NCBI GenBank assembly: GCA_964528155.1
Contig: CAZGRL010000020.1
Span: forward strand, 1-52,778
Origin: G001797105 sp964528155
GTDB taxonomy: Bacteria > Chloroflexota > Anaerolineae > Anaerolineales > E44-bin32
Direction: 5' to 3'
Length of the DNA stretch: 52,778 nucleotides
The notes below the pieces were generated by a model, which did not search any database, had not been told where the DNA came from, and worked only from the letters and a program-made list of their open reading frames with translations. Shown piece by piece: positions 24,125 through 32,126 of this stretch. A program made the position numbers and the translations under genes. Within the stretch, counting starts at the first letter, position 1. Each line of letters begins with the position of its first letter.

Positions 24125-26164
24125 ATGCCAAATCGTCTCGCCAACGAGGACTCCCCCTATCTGCAGCAACATGCAGAGAATCCTGTGGACTGGTTCCCAT
24201 GGGGCGAGGAAGCCCTTCGCCTGGCCAGAGAGAAGGATCTACCGATCTTTCTGAGCATCGGGTATGCCGCGTGCCACTGGTGCCACGTCATGGCGCACGA
24301 ATCATTTGAGGATCCGCAGACGGCGGCGATCATGAATCGCCACTTCATCAACATCAAAGTCGACCGGGAGGAGCGGCCCGATCTGGACAGCCTGTATATG
24401 GATGCCGTGGTCGCCATGACCGGCCAGGGCGGCTGGCCGATGTCGGTCTTCATGACACCAACCGGCGAGCCGTTCTACGGAGGCACGTACTTCCCACCCA
24501 TGCGGGCCCACGGTTTGCCGTCCTTCCGTGAGCTTCTCCTGACCATCGCCCAACGCTGGCGGGAGGATCGTCAAAGCCTGCTTCAGGTGGGAGCGAAGCT
24601 GGCCGAGCACCTGTCGGAATCTCCTGGGTTGATCCCGACCGAGTCAGGGCTGGAGCGTGCCGCCCTGAATTCGGCTGCAAGCGAGCTCTTTCGCTTGTAC
24701 GATTGGAGCCACGGCGGTTGGGGGCAAGCGCCGAAGTTCCCTCAGCCTCTGGCGATCGAGTTCCTGCTCCGGCTGCACACCCGAGAGGGGGACAGGCTGG
24801 CCCTCGACATGGCGCTCCACGCCCTGAGAGCCATGGCTGATGGTGGGTTGCATGACTTGCTTGGCGGTGGTTTCCATCGCTACTGTGTTGACTCCCGCTG
24901 GCAGATCCCTCACTTCGAGAAGATGCTCTACGACAACGCCCAACTTGCACTCGCATACTTGCATGCATGGGAAGTGACCGGCGATGAAGACTTGTGGCGT
25001 GCTCACCGTGAAGCGATCGCATTCATGACGAACGAGATGCGCGACTCGCAAGGCGGTTTCTACGCCTCGATCGACGCCGACTCAGAAGGTGAAGAAGGCA
25101 AGTACTATGTCTGGGAACTGGAGGAGATCGAGCGATTGCTGCGGCCAGACCTTCATCGATTATTCATCATCGCCACAGGCACCAGCCAGGCCGGGAATTT
25201 CGAGGGTGCAAATGTGCTGCAGCGCGTCCTCGACATCCCCGCCGTGGCAGAACAACTCAACCTCGACGTTGACGAAGCCCGCTCGAGGTGGCAGCGCGCC
25301 CTGCAGATTCTGTTGGAGGCGCGTGACCGTCGCCCCCGCCCCACCACCGACGACAAGGTCATCGCCTCATGGAACGGTCTGGTGTTGACCACATTGGCCG
25401 AGTCGGCGCGCGCCTCAGGTGATCCGGACATCCTCTCGGCCGCGCACGACCTGGGCGCGTTTCTGCTCGAGCAAATGACCGTCGGAGGCCGGTTACTCCG
25501 AACATGGCGACAGGGGAGAGCCCGAGTTCCGGCCCAGCTTGCCGATCTCGCCGCCGTAGGGCGCGGGTTTCTCTCACTCTATCAGACCGACTTCGACCCG
25601 CGCTGGTTCCGGGCGGCAATCGATAACGCGGAACAGATCTTGAGCCACTACTCCGACCCTCAGGGCGGGTTCTTTGACACCGGCGATGATCAAGAGCAAC
25701 TTGTCGCAAGGCCAAAATCGATCCAGGATAGTCCCGTGGCCAGCGCCAACACATTGGCCGTCACGCTTTTGCTTGAATTGGGCGCCCTGACCGGAGAAGT
25801 GAGATTCGTCGAACCGGCTGAGAAGGCCATTTCCGCCATGCAAGCGACGGCAGTCCGTCATCCGGCGGCATTCGCCGGCTGGCTGTGCGCGCTCGACTTC
25901 GCGCTGGGGCCACAGCTCCAACTGGGCGTCGTCGGCGAGCCGTCGTCGGACGGTTTTCGAGACTTGGTCGAGGTCACCCGCAAACGCTTTCTCCCGCGGC
26001 TTGTCATCGCAGGTGGGCGTCAGGACGGCGGAAACCAGCCGGCGCTGCTCTCCGATCGCGCCATGATCGACGGGCAAGCGACCGCCTATCTCTGCCAGGG
26101 CTTCGCCTGCCGCACTCCCGTGACGAAACCAGACGCACTGATCGAACAGATCAGCGAGGCATAG
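24125..26164 (+). CDS. DUF255 thioredoxin-fold / six-hairpin protein (YyaL/SPATA20-like)
   Basis: A 679-residue protein of the YyaL/spermatogenesis-associated-protein-20 family. The N-terminal thioredoxin-like domain opens with NRLANEDSPYLQQHAENPVD and carries a CxxC in AACHWCHVMAHESFED, followed by INIKVDREERPDLDSLY. The rest (about 190-660) resembles an (alpha/alpha)6 barrel as found in glycoside-processing enzymes, with GGLHDLLGGGFHRY and HFEKMLYDNAQLAL. The biochemical role of this widespread family is not settled. I choose ATG 24125, preceded by AAAGGAAA, because the typical conserved start follows at once. Its TAG shares one base with the GTG of the next gene, so at least two genes are coupled. 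Confidence 0.93.
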   Translation: MPNRLANEDSPYLQQHAENPVDWFPWGEEALRLAREKDLPIFLSIGYAACHWCHVMAHESFEDPQTAAIMNRHFINIKVDREERPDLDSLYMDAVVAMTGQGGWPMSVFMTPTGEPFYGGTYFPPMRAHGLPSFRELLLTIAQRWREDRQSLLQVGAKLAEHLSESPGLIPTESGLERAALNSAASELFRLYDWSHGGWGQAPKFPQPLAIEFLLRLHTREGDRLALDMALHALRAMADGGLHDLLGGGFHRYCVDSRWQIPHFEKMLYDNAQLALAYLHAWEVTGDEDLWRAHREAIAFMTNEMRDSQGGFYASIDADSEGEEGKYYVWELEEIERLLRPDLHRLFIIATGTSQAGNFEGANVLQRVLDIPAVAEQLNLDVDEARSRWQRALQILLEARDRRPRPTTDDKVIASWNGLVLTTLAESARASGDPDILSAAHDLGAFLLEQMTVGGRLLRTWRQGRARVPAQLADLAAVGRGFLSLYQTDFDPRWFRAAIDNAEQILSHYSDPQGGFFDTGDDQEQLVARPKSIQDSPVASANTLAVTLLLELGALTGEVRFVEPAEKAISAMQATAVRHPAAFAGWLCALDFALGPQLQLGVVGEPSSDGFRDLVEVTRKRFLPRLVIAGGRQDGGNQPALLSDRAMIDGQATAYLCQGFACRTPVTKPDALIEQISEA

Positions 26165-27258
26165 TGACCCTTCGGGCCAGCCCCGCATCGCCAGACGCCT
26201 CGAAGTCCTCCATCTGGATCCGCAGAGGCTCGCGTATCTTGTGGATCACTGTCAGCCTGGCGCTGTTCATGTTCTCGCTCGCCTTGCTCCGAGAAGGCGC
26301 TCGTCCACTGGCCCCCTTCTTCCGCGAAAAGATCTCCGTCGACAGTCCGGCCAGCGCGCTGGGGTTCGGCTGGCTACTGGCGATGGTCGCGCTGTCCGGC
26401 TCGCCGGTCGCGGCGACGTCCCTGACGCTCCTGGACGCGGGCGTTCTCTCTACCAGGGAGAGCTACGCCATGATCGCCGGATCGAGGCTGGGCGCGGCCT
26501 TCATCGTGCTGCTGATCGGGTTCATCTATCTCCTGCGAGGCCGAAGTCGCGCCCACAGCCTGGGCGCCGGAATCGTCTCCCTGCTTGTCACACAGACGAT
26601 CTACATCCCGGCCGTCACGTTGGGTCTGCTGGCGTTGAACGGCGGCTGGCTCGATCACTGGATGATCCGTGGAGGGTCATCGGCCTCCTCACCGATCTCA
26701 GTCTTATTCGATCCGGCAATCGCCACAATCGGGCACCTCTTGCCTGCGTGGACGCTTCTCCCATTGGGGTTCTTGTCCATCCTGGCCAGTTTCGCCCTGA
26801 TCGACAGAGCCTTGCCTGAACTACACCTTGAGCAGACGAGCGTCGGAAGGGTGAATCGACTGCTCTATCGTCCAATCGTGACATTCCTGCTCGGGGCTGC
26901 AGTGACGACAGTGACGATGTCGGTATCGATCTCCTTGAGCCTGCTGGTCCCTCTCAGCGTACGAGGCTACATCCGGCAAGAAAACGCGATTCCCTACATC
27001 ATGGGCGCCAACATCACAACATTCGATGACACACTCGTTGCTGCGGCGCTGCTGGCAAACCCGGCAGCAGTCACAATCGTGCTTGTATTGATGGTCAGCG
27101 TCGCCACGATTTCGATCTTGATCCTCGGCTTTGGTTTCCGGGCATACGAGCGGAGCCTGTCGAGACTTGCAGTCGCCATCGAAGGCCGACGCCGTTACGT
27201 CGCCGCCTATCTGACCTTGACGTTGGGTGTGCCTCTGGCGCTGATCCTGCTGCTGTGA
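26164..27258 (+). CDS. Na/Pi-cotransporter-like membrane protein
   Basis: A 364-residue protein with about eight membrane helices and the inverted-repeat plan of the Na/Pi cotransporter (NptA/PF02690) family. The first repeat has SGSPVAATSLTLLDAGVLS and a following helix. The second has TTVTMSVSISLSLLVPLSV and YIMGANITTFDDTLVAA. Known phosphate carriers have QSSS motifs in both repeats. Here these positions read SGSP and something like SVSIS, so the ion or substrate is probably different. GTG 26164 overlaps the DUF255 stop by one base; the longer upstream frame lies inside that gene and is discarded. The universal stress protein gene follows 10 bp later. Confidence 0.75.
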   Translation: MTLRASPASPDASKSSIWIRRGSRILWITVSLALFMFSLALLREGARPLAPFFREKISVDSPASALGFGWLLAMVALSGSPVAATSLTLLDAGVLSTRESYAMIAGSRLGAAFIVLLIGFIYLLRGRSRAHSLGAGIVSLLVTQTIYIPAVTLGLLALNGGWLDHWMIRGGSSASSPISVLFDPAIATIGHLLPAWTLLPLGFLSILASFALIDRALPELHLEQTSVGRVNRLLYRPIVTFLLGAAVTTVTMSVSISLSLLVPLSVRGYIRQENAIPYIMGANITTFDDTLVAAALLANPAAVTIVLVLMVSVATISILILGFGFRAYERSLSRLAVAIEGRRRYVAAYLTLTLGVPLALILLL

Positions 27259-27268
27259 GGAGTGGGAA

Positions 27269-28114
27269 ATGAAAGTCCTGGTCTGCACCGACGGTTCACC
27301 GTCCTCTGAGCAAGCTGCCATCCTTATCGACCGGCTCAGCCTGGCCAGCACAGGGGAGGTGACCATCCTGGCCGTGGCTGAGACGGACGAGGAGCAAGAC
27401 AGCCTGACCGAGATCCTGGCGAAGATGCTCGCAGATCTGGGAGGCCCGAGGCCGGGATTGGAGACCAGGATCGCCCTCGGCTATCCACCGGAGATGATAT
27501 TGGCCGAAGTCGAGGCACGACCATACGATCTGGTGGCCGTCGGCGCCCACGGTCGGCGCGGACTGACACGTTTCAAGACGGGATCGACGACCGGCAGACT
27601 GGCGCGCGGACTCCACCTACCTCTGTTGGTCGCCCGCAACGTCCCCGATCGTGTGCGCCGTATCCTGATCTGCACCGGTGCCGAGGCGCCATCGATGGAA
27701 ACCTTGAAGGTCGGCGCCCAGCTCGCCTCACACGGTCCCGCCAGCCTGACTTTGCTGCATGTGATGTCGCAGATTGCCCTCCAACCGGAGAGCACATCAG
27801 AAGAACTCTTCAACTCGGCCGAGGGCGCGATGGAACGCGGGACGCGCGAAGGCCTGCACTTCCAGGAGGCAATCCGCACGATGCGCCAGATCGGTGTGAC
27901 CTCCGAAATCACACCCCGCTTGCGGTACGGATTGGTGGTCGATGAGATCCTCTCCGAGCTTGGAGACGGCGGCTACGATCTGCTCGTCATCGGCGCCCAC
28001 CGGAGGCCTGGCCTGACACGCTGGCTGGAGATCATGCTGGACGACGTCGCAGACCAGCTGCTCTCGCACGCCCACTGTTCGGTGCTCGTCGTTCGGCCTC
28101 CGGACCTCGCCTGA
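27269..28114 (+). CDS. Tandem UspA-domain universal stress protein
   Basis: A 281-residue protein of two universal-stress domains, about 1-130 and 135-281. The first starts MKVLVCTDGSPSSEQAAILI and ends with the ATP-binding motif GAHGRRGLTRFKTGSTTG (G-x2-G-x9-G-S/T). The second keeps VIGAHRRPGLTRWLEIMLDD but has lost the second Gly and the terminal Gly-Ser/Thr, so it probably does not bind ATP in the usual way. GAGGAG precedes the ATG. It closes a three-gene operon with the DUF255 and Na/Pi-like genes, which suggests stress-linked control of the transporter, although no direct evidence exists. Confidence 0.92.
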   Translation: MKVLVCTDGSPSSEQAAILIDRLSLASTGEVTILAVAETDEEQDSLTEILAKMLADLGGPRPGLETRIALGYPPEMILAEVEARPYDLVAVGAHGRRGLTRFKTGSTTGRLARGLHLPLLVARNVPDRVRRILICTGAEAPSMETLKVGAQLASHGPASLTLLHVMSQIALQPESTSEELFNSAEGAMERGTREGLHFQEAIRTMRQIGVTSEITPRLRYGLVVDEILSELGDGGYDLLVIGAHRRPGLTRWLEIMLDDVADQLLSHAHCSVLVVRPPDLA

Positions 28115-28237
28115 CCGGCGGGGTCCGTCTGCAGATTGGGCCTCATCGCTGGACGGGCGGCCGCACGCCGGCGACTCCAAGACACTCACATCGCATCCCA
28201 AACCGGTCTTCCCCCCTGCTTTGGTATCCCAAAGGCG

Positions 28238-28261
28238 ACGGCCCCGCGGATGCGGGGCCGT
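28238..28261. terminator. GC-rich hairpin between convergent USP gene and glmS
   Basis: ACGGCCCCGC (28238-28247) and GCGGGGCCGT (28252-28261) pair over 10 bp with a GGAT loop. It lies between the convergent ends of the USP gene and glmS. There is no T-tract, so a bidirectional transcription-end hairpin is likely but not certain. Confidence 0.55.
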
Positions 28262-28303
28262 GTCGAGACCTTCAGCCGATCGCCCGGAGGACCGGACATC
28301 GCG

Positions 28304-30145
28304 CTACTCGACGGTCACGCTCTTGGCCAGATTGCGAGGCTGATCGACATCCGTCCCACGCATGACCGCAATGTGATATGCCAGCAACTGTAAAGGGATG
28401 ATGCTCGTCACCGGGCTGAGCCGCCAGGGAGTTTCGGGCACCCATAAAATGTGATCAGCCAGCTCTGGAAGCGATTCGTCTCCGTCAGTGGCGAGAGCCA
28501 CGACAACCCCGCTGCGGGCTTTGGCCTGCTCGATCTGGCTGCGCATCTTCTTGTGCCAGGGATCGCGGGGCGCAAGCGCGACGACCGGCATCGTTTTATC
28601 GATCAGCGCGATCGGTCCGTGTTTCATCTCGCCTGCCGGATAGGCCTCGGCATGGATGTACGAGATCTCCTTGAGCTTGAGGGCCCCCTCGTATGCGATC
28701 GGCATGTTCACGCCGCGGCCGATGTACAGACAGTGCTGCATGTCCTTGAGCGAGCGGGCGACCTCTCTGACAGCCGAAGCCCGGTCGAGGCAGCGTCCGG
28801 CCAGATCCGGGACCAATCGCAAGTCCTCGACCAGTTTATTGCGTTTGCCCTCTTCGAGCGTACCCCGCAGGTCTCCCAGCAGAATGGCCAGCATGTAGAG
28901 GTCGACCAGCGGTGCCGTGAAGGCTTTTGTTGAGGCGACCCCGATCTCGGGCCCGGCCTGCATCGTGATCGTGCCGTCCGAGGCGCGCATGGCCTGCGAG
29001 CCCACGACGTTGACGATGCTCCAGATGGTCGCCCCGAGTCGCCTGCCCTCTTCGATCGCCGCAAGCGTGTCGGCCGTTTCGCCTGACTGGCTGATCGCCA
29101 GAACGATGGTGTCTTCGTCGATCAGAGGCTCGCGGTACCGGAACTCCGAGGCGATGTCGACTTCAACCGGTATGCGGGCGATGTTCTCGATCAGCACCTT
29201 GCCAACCATCCCGGCATAGGCCGCGGTTCCACAGGCGACAATGACGATCTTGCGCACATCGGCCGCCATTTCGCGGGTCAGATTGAGACCGGGGAGGTTG
29301 ATCCGGCCTGCCTCGAAGTCGGCCCGGCCTCCAATCGTGTCCGTGAGCGATCGGACCTGCTCATGGATTTCCTTGAGCATGAAGTGGTCGTACTCCCCCT
29401 TTTCGGCCGACACCGGATCCCAGGGCACTGTCTGGACACTCGTCGCAACTCTCTCACCCTGTAGGGTCTCGACGCGGAAGTCGTCGCGATGGACGATGGC
29501 CATCTGACCCGCGTCCAGGAACGTCATCTGCCGCGTGTGCTCGAGGATCGCCGGGATGTCGGAGGCGACGTACATCTCGTCATCGCCCTTCCCGATGACC
29601 ACACCGCCTGCGTTCCCGATCCGGGCGGCGATGATCTTGTCCGGCTCATTCGACGAGAGCAGAACGATCCCATGCGCGCCCTTCAAGTGGGCAATCGCCT
29701 TTCGGCTCGCCTCGGGCAGGCTGAGGCCCATCGCCAGGTACCTCTCGACGAGGTGGACGATGACCTCGGTGTCCGTGTCAGACCGAAAAGCAATGCCCTC
29801 TGCCAGGAGTTCATCTTTGAGATCGGCGTAATTCTCGACGATCCCGTTGTGGACCAGGACGACCTTGCCGGTCGCTCCCAGATGAGGGTGTGCGTTCTTG
29901 GCATTCGGCTCACCGTGGGTTGCCCAGCGCGTATGGCCGATGCCGATATTTCCATGCAGAGGGGACCTCTCGACGAGACTGATCAGCCGATCCAGTTTGC
30001 CGGCCTCTCGGCGTATCTCGATCTTTCCTTCCTGCAGCACAGCCAGGCCGGCCGAATCGTAACCGCGATATTCCAGCCGTTTCAGACCGGCCAGGATGAT
30101 CGGCGTCGCGTCACGATCGCCGACATAACCGACGATTCCACACAT
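28304..30145 (-). CDS. glmS: Glutamine--fructose-6-phosphate aminotransferase (isomerizing)
   Basis: Makes glucosamine 6-phosphate, the first amino-sugar precursor of peptidoglycan and other envelope glycans. At 613 residues it is standard length. The N-terminal glutaminase domain starts MCGIVGYVG with nucleophile Cys2, and has RWATHGEPNAKNAHPH and HNGIVENYADLK. Two SIS domains follow with KIVIVACGTAAYAG, AISQSGETADTLAA and AEAYPAGEMKHGPIALID. The end NLAKSVTVE is the usual GlmS C terminus, and the active-site Lys lies in that segment. SD GGAGG is six bases before the ATG. The 5' leader is a glmS ribozyme (see separate entry), so product feedback at RNA level is expected. Confidence 0.98.
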   Translation of the reverse strand: MCGIVGYVGDRDATPIILAGLKRLEYRGYDSAGLAVLQEGKIEIRREAGKLDRLISLVERSPLHGNIGIGHTRWATHGEPNAKNAHPHLGATGKVVLVHNGIVENYADLKDELLAEGIAFRSDTDTEVIVHLVERYLAMGLSLPEASRKAIAHLKGAHGIVLLSSNEPDKIIAARIGNAGGVVIGKGDDEMYVASDIPAILEHTRQMTFLDAGQMAIVHRDDFRVETLQGERVATSVQTVPWDPVSAEKGEYDHFMLKEIHEQVRSLTDTIGGRADFEAGRINLPGLNLTREMAADVRKIVIVACGTAAYAGMVGKVLIENIARIPVEVDIASEFRYREPLIDEDTIVLAISQSGETADTLAAIEEGRRLGATIWSIVNVVGSQAMRASDGTITMQAGPEIGVASTKAFTAPLVDLYMLAILLGDLRGTLEEGKRNKLVEDLRLVPDLAGRCLDRASAVREVARSLKDMQHCLYIGRGVNMPIAYEGALKLKEISYIHAEAYPAGEMKHGPIALIDKTMPVVALAPRDPWHKKMRSQIEQAKARSGVVVALATDGDESLPELADHILWVPETPWRLSPVTSIIPLQLLAYHIAVMRGTDVDQPRNLAKSVTVE

Positions 30146-30185
30146 GGGTTGCCTCCATGCGGCTTGGGGAACTGCTCATTGAGCC

Positions 30186-30404
30186 ACGCCCGAGCGTTTT
30201 GTCCATCCCGTTACCAGGTTGGCATTGTCGATCGGGTCGAATGGGGGAAAGTGATCGGGTGGTGGTACACCCGGAGGGCATCCGCTGATCTTTCGATTTT
30301 CCCGGGCCACCGGTTGGGGAGCCGGCGGCGGGTTCCGGTTAGTCCCGTCCCGCGACGGGAAACCCTCAGCCTCGTCACCCCGGCGCTCGCCGGGGCCGTG
30401 CGCT
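30186..30404 (-). ncRNA. glmS self-cleaving ribozyme / riboswitch with an enlarged P3 region
   Basis: Recognised by eye against the glmS ribozyme (Rfam RF00234). On the minus strand A30404/G30403 starts AGCGCACGGC, matching the AGCGCC cleavage-site segment; self-cleavage would fall between these two bases. P1 is CCCCGGC/GCCGGGG (30395-30389 with 30384-30378), loop GAGC. TGACGAGG (30377-30370), the invariant segment, follows. P3 is GAGGG (30367-30363) with CCCTC (30278-30274). Just before the P3 3' strand comes ATCGAAAGATCAGCGGATG, equal to the conserved AUCGA...UCGGCGGAUG. P4 is CGGGTG/CACCCG (30273-30268 with 30261-30256). CTGGTAA and TGGACAAA near 30217-30198 match the 3' P4.1 region. It lies directly upstream of glmS. 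Unusual: about 65 nt are inserted after the P3 5' strand. The 3' limit is approximate. Confidence 0.88.
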
Positions 30405-30459
30405 ACCTTTCCTTTGCCTGAGTCTTCAGCCCGCGCGCCTCACAATCGGTTCTGTCGGC

Positions 30460-30465
30460 ATTATA
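30460..30465 (-). promoter_or_regulatory. -10 element of the glmS leader
   Basis: Minus-strand TATAAT (30465-30460) would start transcription near 30453, about 50 nt before the ribozyme cleavage site. No convincing -35 is seen. It follows the plsC stop (30565) by about 100 bp, so glmS can be expressed separately from the large upstream operon. Confidence 0.5.
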
Positions 30466-30564
30466 CCCTGCTTTCCGGTGGGTCGGGCTCACACGCAAGC
30501 GCCAGAACGGCACCATCTGCCGAAACCGCACTCGGCCGCTTCCCCATGCCGCTTGTATACATGG

Positions 30565-31290
30565 CTACACGAACTCGACTGTCTCCACCCCCGCGGCCGC
30601 CGGGTCGCTGTACACACCCCGGCGCTCCGGGGGGAGCATCGACCCAAGGACGTACATCGCCTCGTCCGTCATCTGGCGCAGCATCGCCCGGCCAGGGCGA
30701 CGCACCTGCCTCTTGTATCGAAACGGTGCGCCAACCCGGACGGCCGCCCCTGGCCTGTTCCAACCGAAAGGATACGGGGCCGGAAATCCGACCGTGCCTT
30801 CGATCGCTACCGGAAGGACCGGAGCGTCCGTATGGTATGCCAGGAACGCCACGCCCTCCTTCCCGGTCTGCAAAGCCGGACTTCGCGTGCCTTCGGGAGC
30901 CACGAGAACAATCTGGCCGGCCTCTAGGACGTCCATCGCCAGGCGCAATGCGTGGCGATCCCCTTCGCCACGGCGAACCGGGATCGCGGCCCAAAGCGAA
31001 GGGAAGATGCCGATGATCGGGTAGTGATAGGCCTCGATCTTGGCCATGGGTACGACGTTGCGAGGCATGCATCCCAGGACCACGATCGGATCCACGAAGG
31101 CGATGTGATTGATCATCAGAATCGCTGGTCCTTCGGACGGCACATTCTCAAGCCCCTGGACCGAATCGAGCTTGATCAGCAGACGCAGCGCGAAATTGCG
31201 AATGAGCCACTTCAGAACCCGCCTGCGAGCTTCATATCGTTGATGATCATATGGCGGCAATCCGACACGACTCGCTCGGCTAATCTCCAC
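30565..31290 (-). CDS. 1-acyl-sn-glycerol-3-phosphate acyltransferase (PlsC-like)
   Basis: A 241-residue LPLAT-family enzyme that would add the second acyl chain to lysophosphatidic acid at the membrane. Conserved blocks are intact: block I NHIAFVDPIVVLG (HX4D), block II with IPVRRGEGDRHALRLAM, block III LVAPEGTRSPALQ, and block IV APVLPVAIEG. It is the last gene of the long minus-strand operon, 107 bp behind a second PlsC-like gene. The N-terminal helix LKWLIRNFALRLLIKL probably binds the membrane. The start ATG at 31290 has no strong SD. The C-terminal part is slightly longer than in short family members. The acyl donor (ACP, CoA or acyl phosphate) is not predictable. Confidence 0.9.
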   Translation of the reverse strand: MEISRASRVGLPPYDHQRYEARRRVLKWLIRNFALRLLIKLDSVQGLENVPSEGPAILMINHIAFVDPIVVLGCMPRNVVPMAKIEAYHYPIIGIFPSLWAAIPVRRGEGDRHALRLAMDVLEAGQIVLVAPEGTRSPALQTGKEGVAFLAYHTDAPVLPVAIEGTVGFPAPYPFGWNRPGAAVRVGAPFRYKRQVRRPGRAMLRQMTDEAMYVLGSMLPPERRGVYSDPAAAGVETVEFV

Positions 31291-31397
31291 TTGCCCATCC
31301 CACCTTCATCAGCTTGTATTGCGAACGAGTAAGGTAGCTGATCTGCCGACCCTTGAACGAAATGAGCACCTCACACGCGGATGACGCGATGGACGGG

Positions 31398-32126
31398 TCA
31401 TCCATACACTCCGCGATGGGATCCCGGCAACAATTCGGCGATGCTGCGCATGATCTTTTCGGTGTGGGCGAGCAAGGCGCCTTTGCGTTCGGGCGAATGC
31501 AGGTCGATCAGAGGGGTGTGCACAGGCTCACCGATCCTCATTCTCAGGCGGGTCCGACGATGCTCACGGATCGATTCTCCGAGGGTCTCCGTGCCAGCGA
31601 CCCCGACCGGGATCACATCAACGCCCGCTCTAACGGCGACGTACGATGTGCCAACCCAGGCTTGCCGCAATCCGGGTGTGTGTGTACGTCCGCCTTCAGG
31701 AAAGATGAGCACCGCGCGACCGGCCATCAGCATGGCGACCATGGTCTCGATGAGGTGGCGATCGAATTCCCCCCGATGGACAGGCAATGAGCCATATAGG
31801 CGAACCAGGGTCCCCTGCTGCGGACGATCGAAGACATCGATCGCAGCCGCGACCTCGAGGGCTGTTGGCCAGAAAGACAGGACCAGGGGCGGTTCGTAGA
31901 TCGAGACGTGGTTGCACGCAACAAGGTAGCTCCCCTTCTTAGGGACGTTGCCCAAGCCTTCGATCTCAACTCGGCTCAGAAGGTGAAACAGGATGCGAAA
32001 AGTCGGTCGGGCGACCATCCGGAACAGGCCGACCCTCAACGCGACGGTCAAAGCCGAGGCGCCGGCGGCTGTCGGCTCTCCACTCGCGCTCGATCGTTCG
32101 CTGCCGGGGGCCGCGGCGGTGCTCAA
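31398..32126 (-). CDS. PlsC-like acyltransferase with HX4E in block I
   Basis: A 242-residue member of the same LPLAT family as its neighbour, but clearly diverged. Block I reads NHVSIYEPPLVLS, where the catalytic Asp of HX4D is replaced by Glu. Block II is SLPVHRGEFDRHLIETM, block III reads IFPEGGRTHTPGLRQAW in place of EGTRS, and block IV is DVIPVGVAG. It may act on a different acceptor (a glycolipid or lyso-lipid other than LPA) or have lower activity. Its start overlaps the cmk stop by ATGA. Having two unequal plsC-type genes in tandem behind cmk suggests separate lipid substrates for the products of this operon. Confidence 0.85.
   Translation of the reverse strand: MSTAAAPGSERSSASGEPTAAGASALTVALRVGLFRMVARPTFRILFHLLSRVEIEGLGNVPKKGSYLVACNHVSIYEPPLVLSFWPTALEVAAAIDVFDRPQQGTLVRLYGSLPVHRGEFDRHLIETMVAMLMAGRAVLIFPEGGRTHTPGLRQAWVGTSYVAVRAGVDVIPVGVAGTETLGESIREHRRTRLRMRIGEPVHTPLIDLHSPERKGALLAHTEKIMRSIAELLPGSHRGVYG

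Noticed and set aside
25885..26163. Upstream extension of the Na/Pi-like frame
   Set aside because: It lies inside the DUF255 gene in another frame and is Arg-rich; GTG 26164 with a stop/start overlap is the natural start.
28238..28261. Hairpin as part of a riboswitch
   Set aside because: It lies at the 3' ends of two convergent genes, so it more likely ends transcripts.
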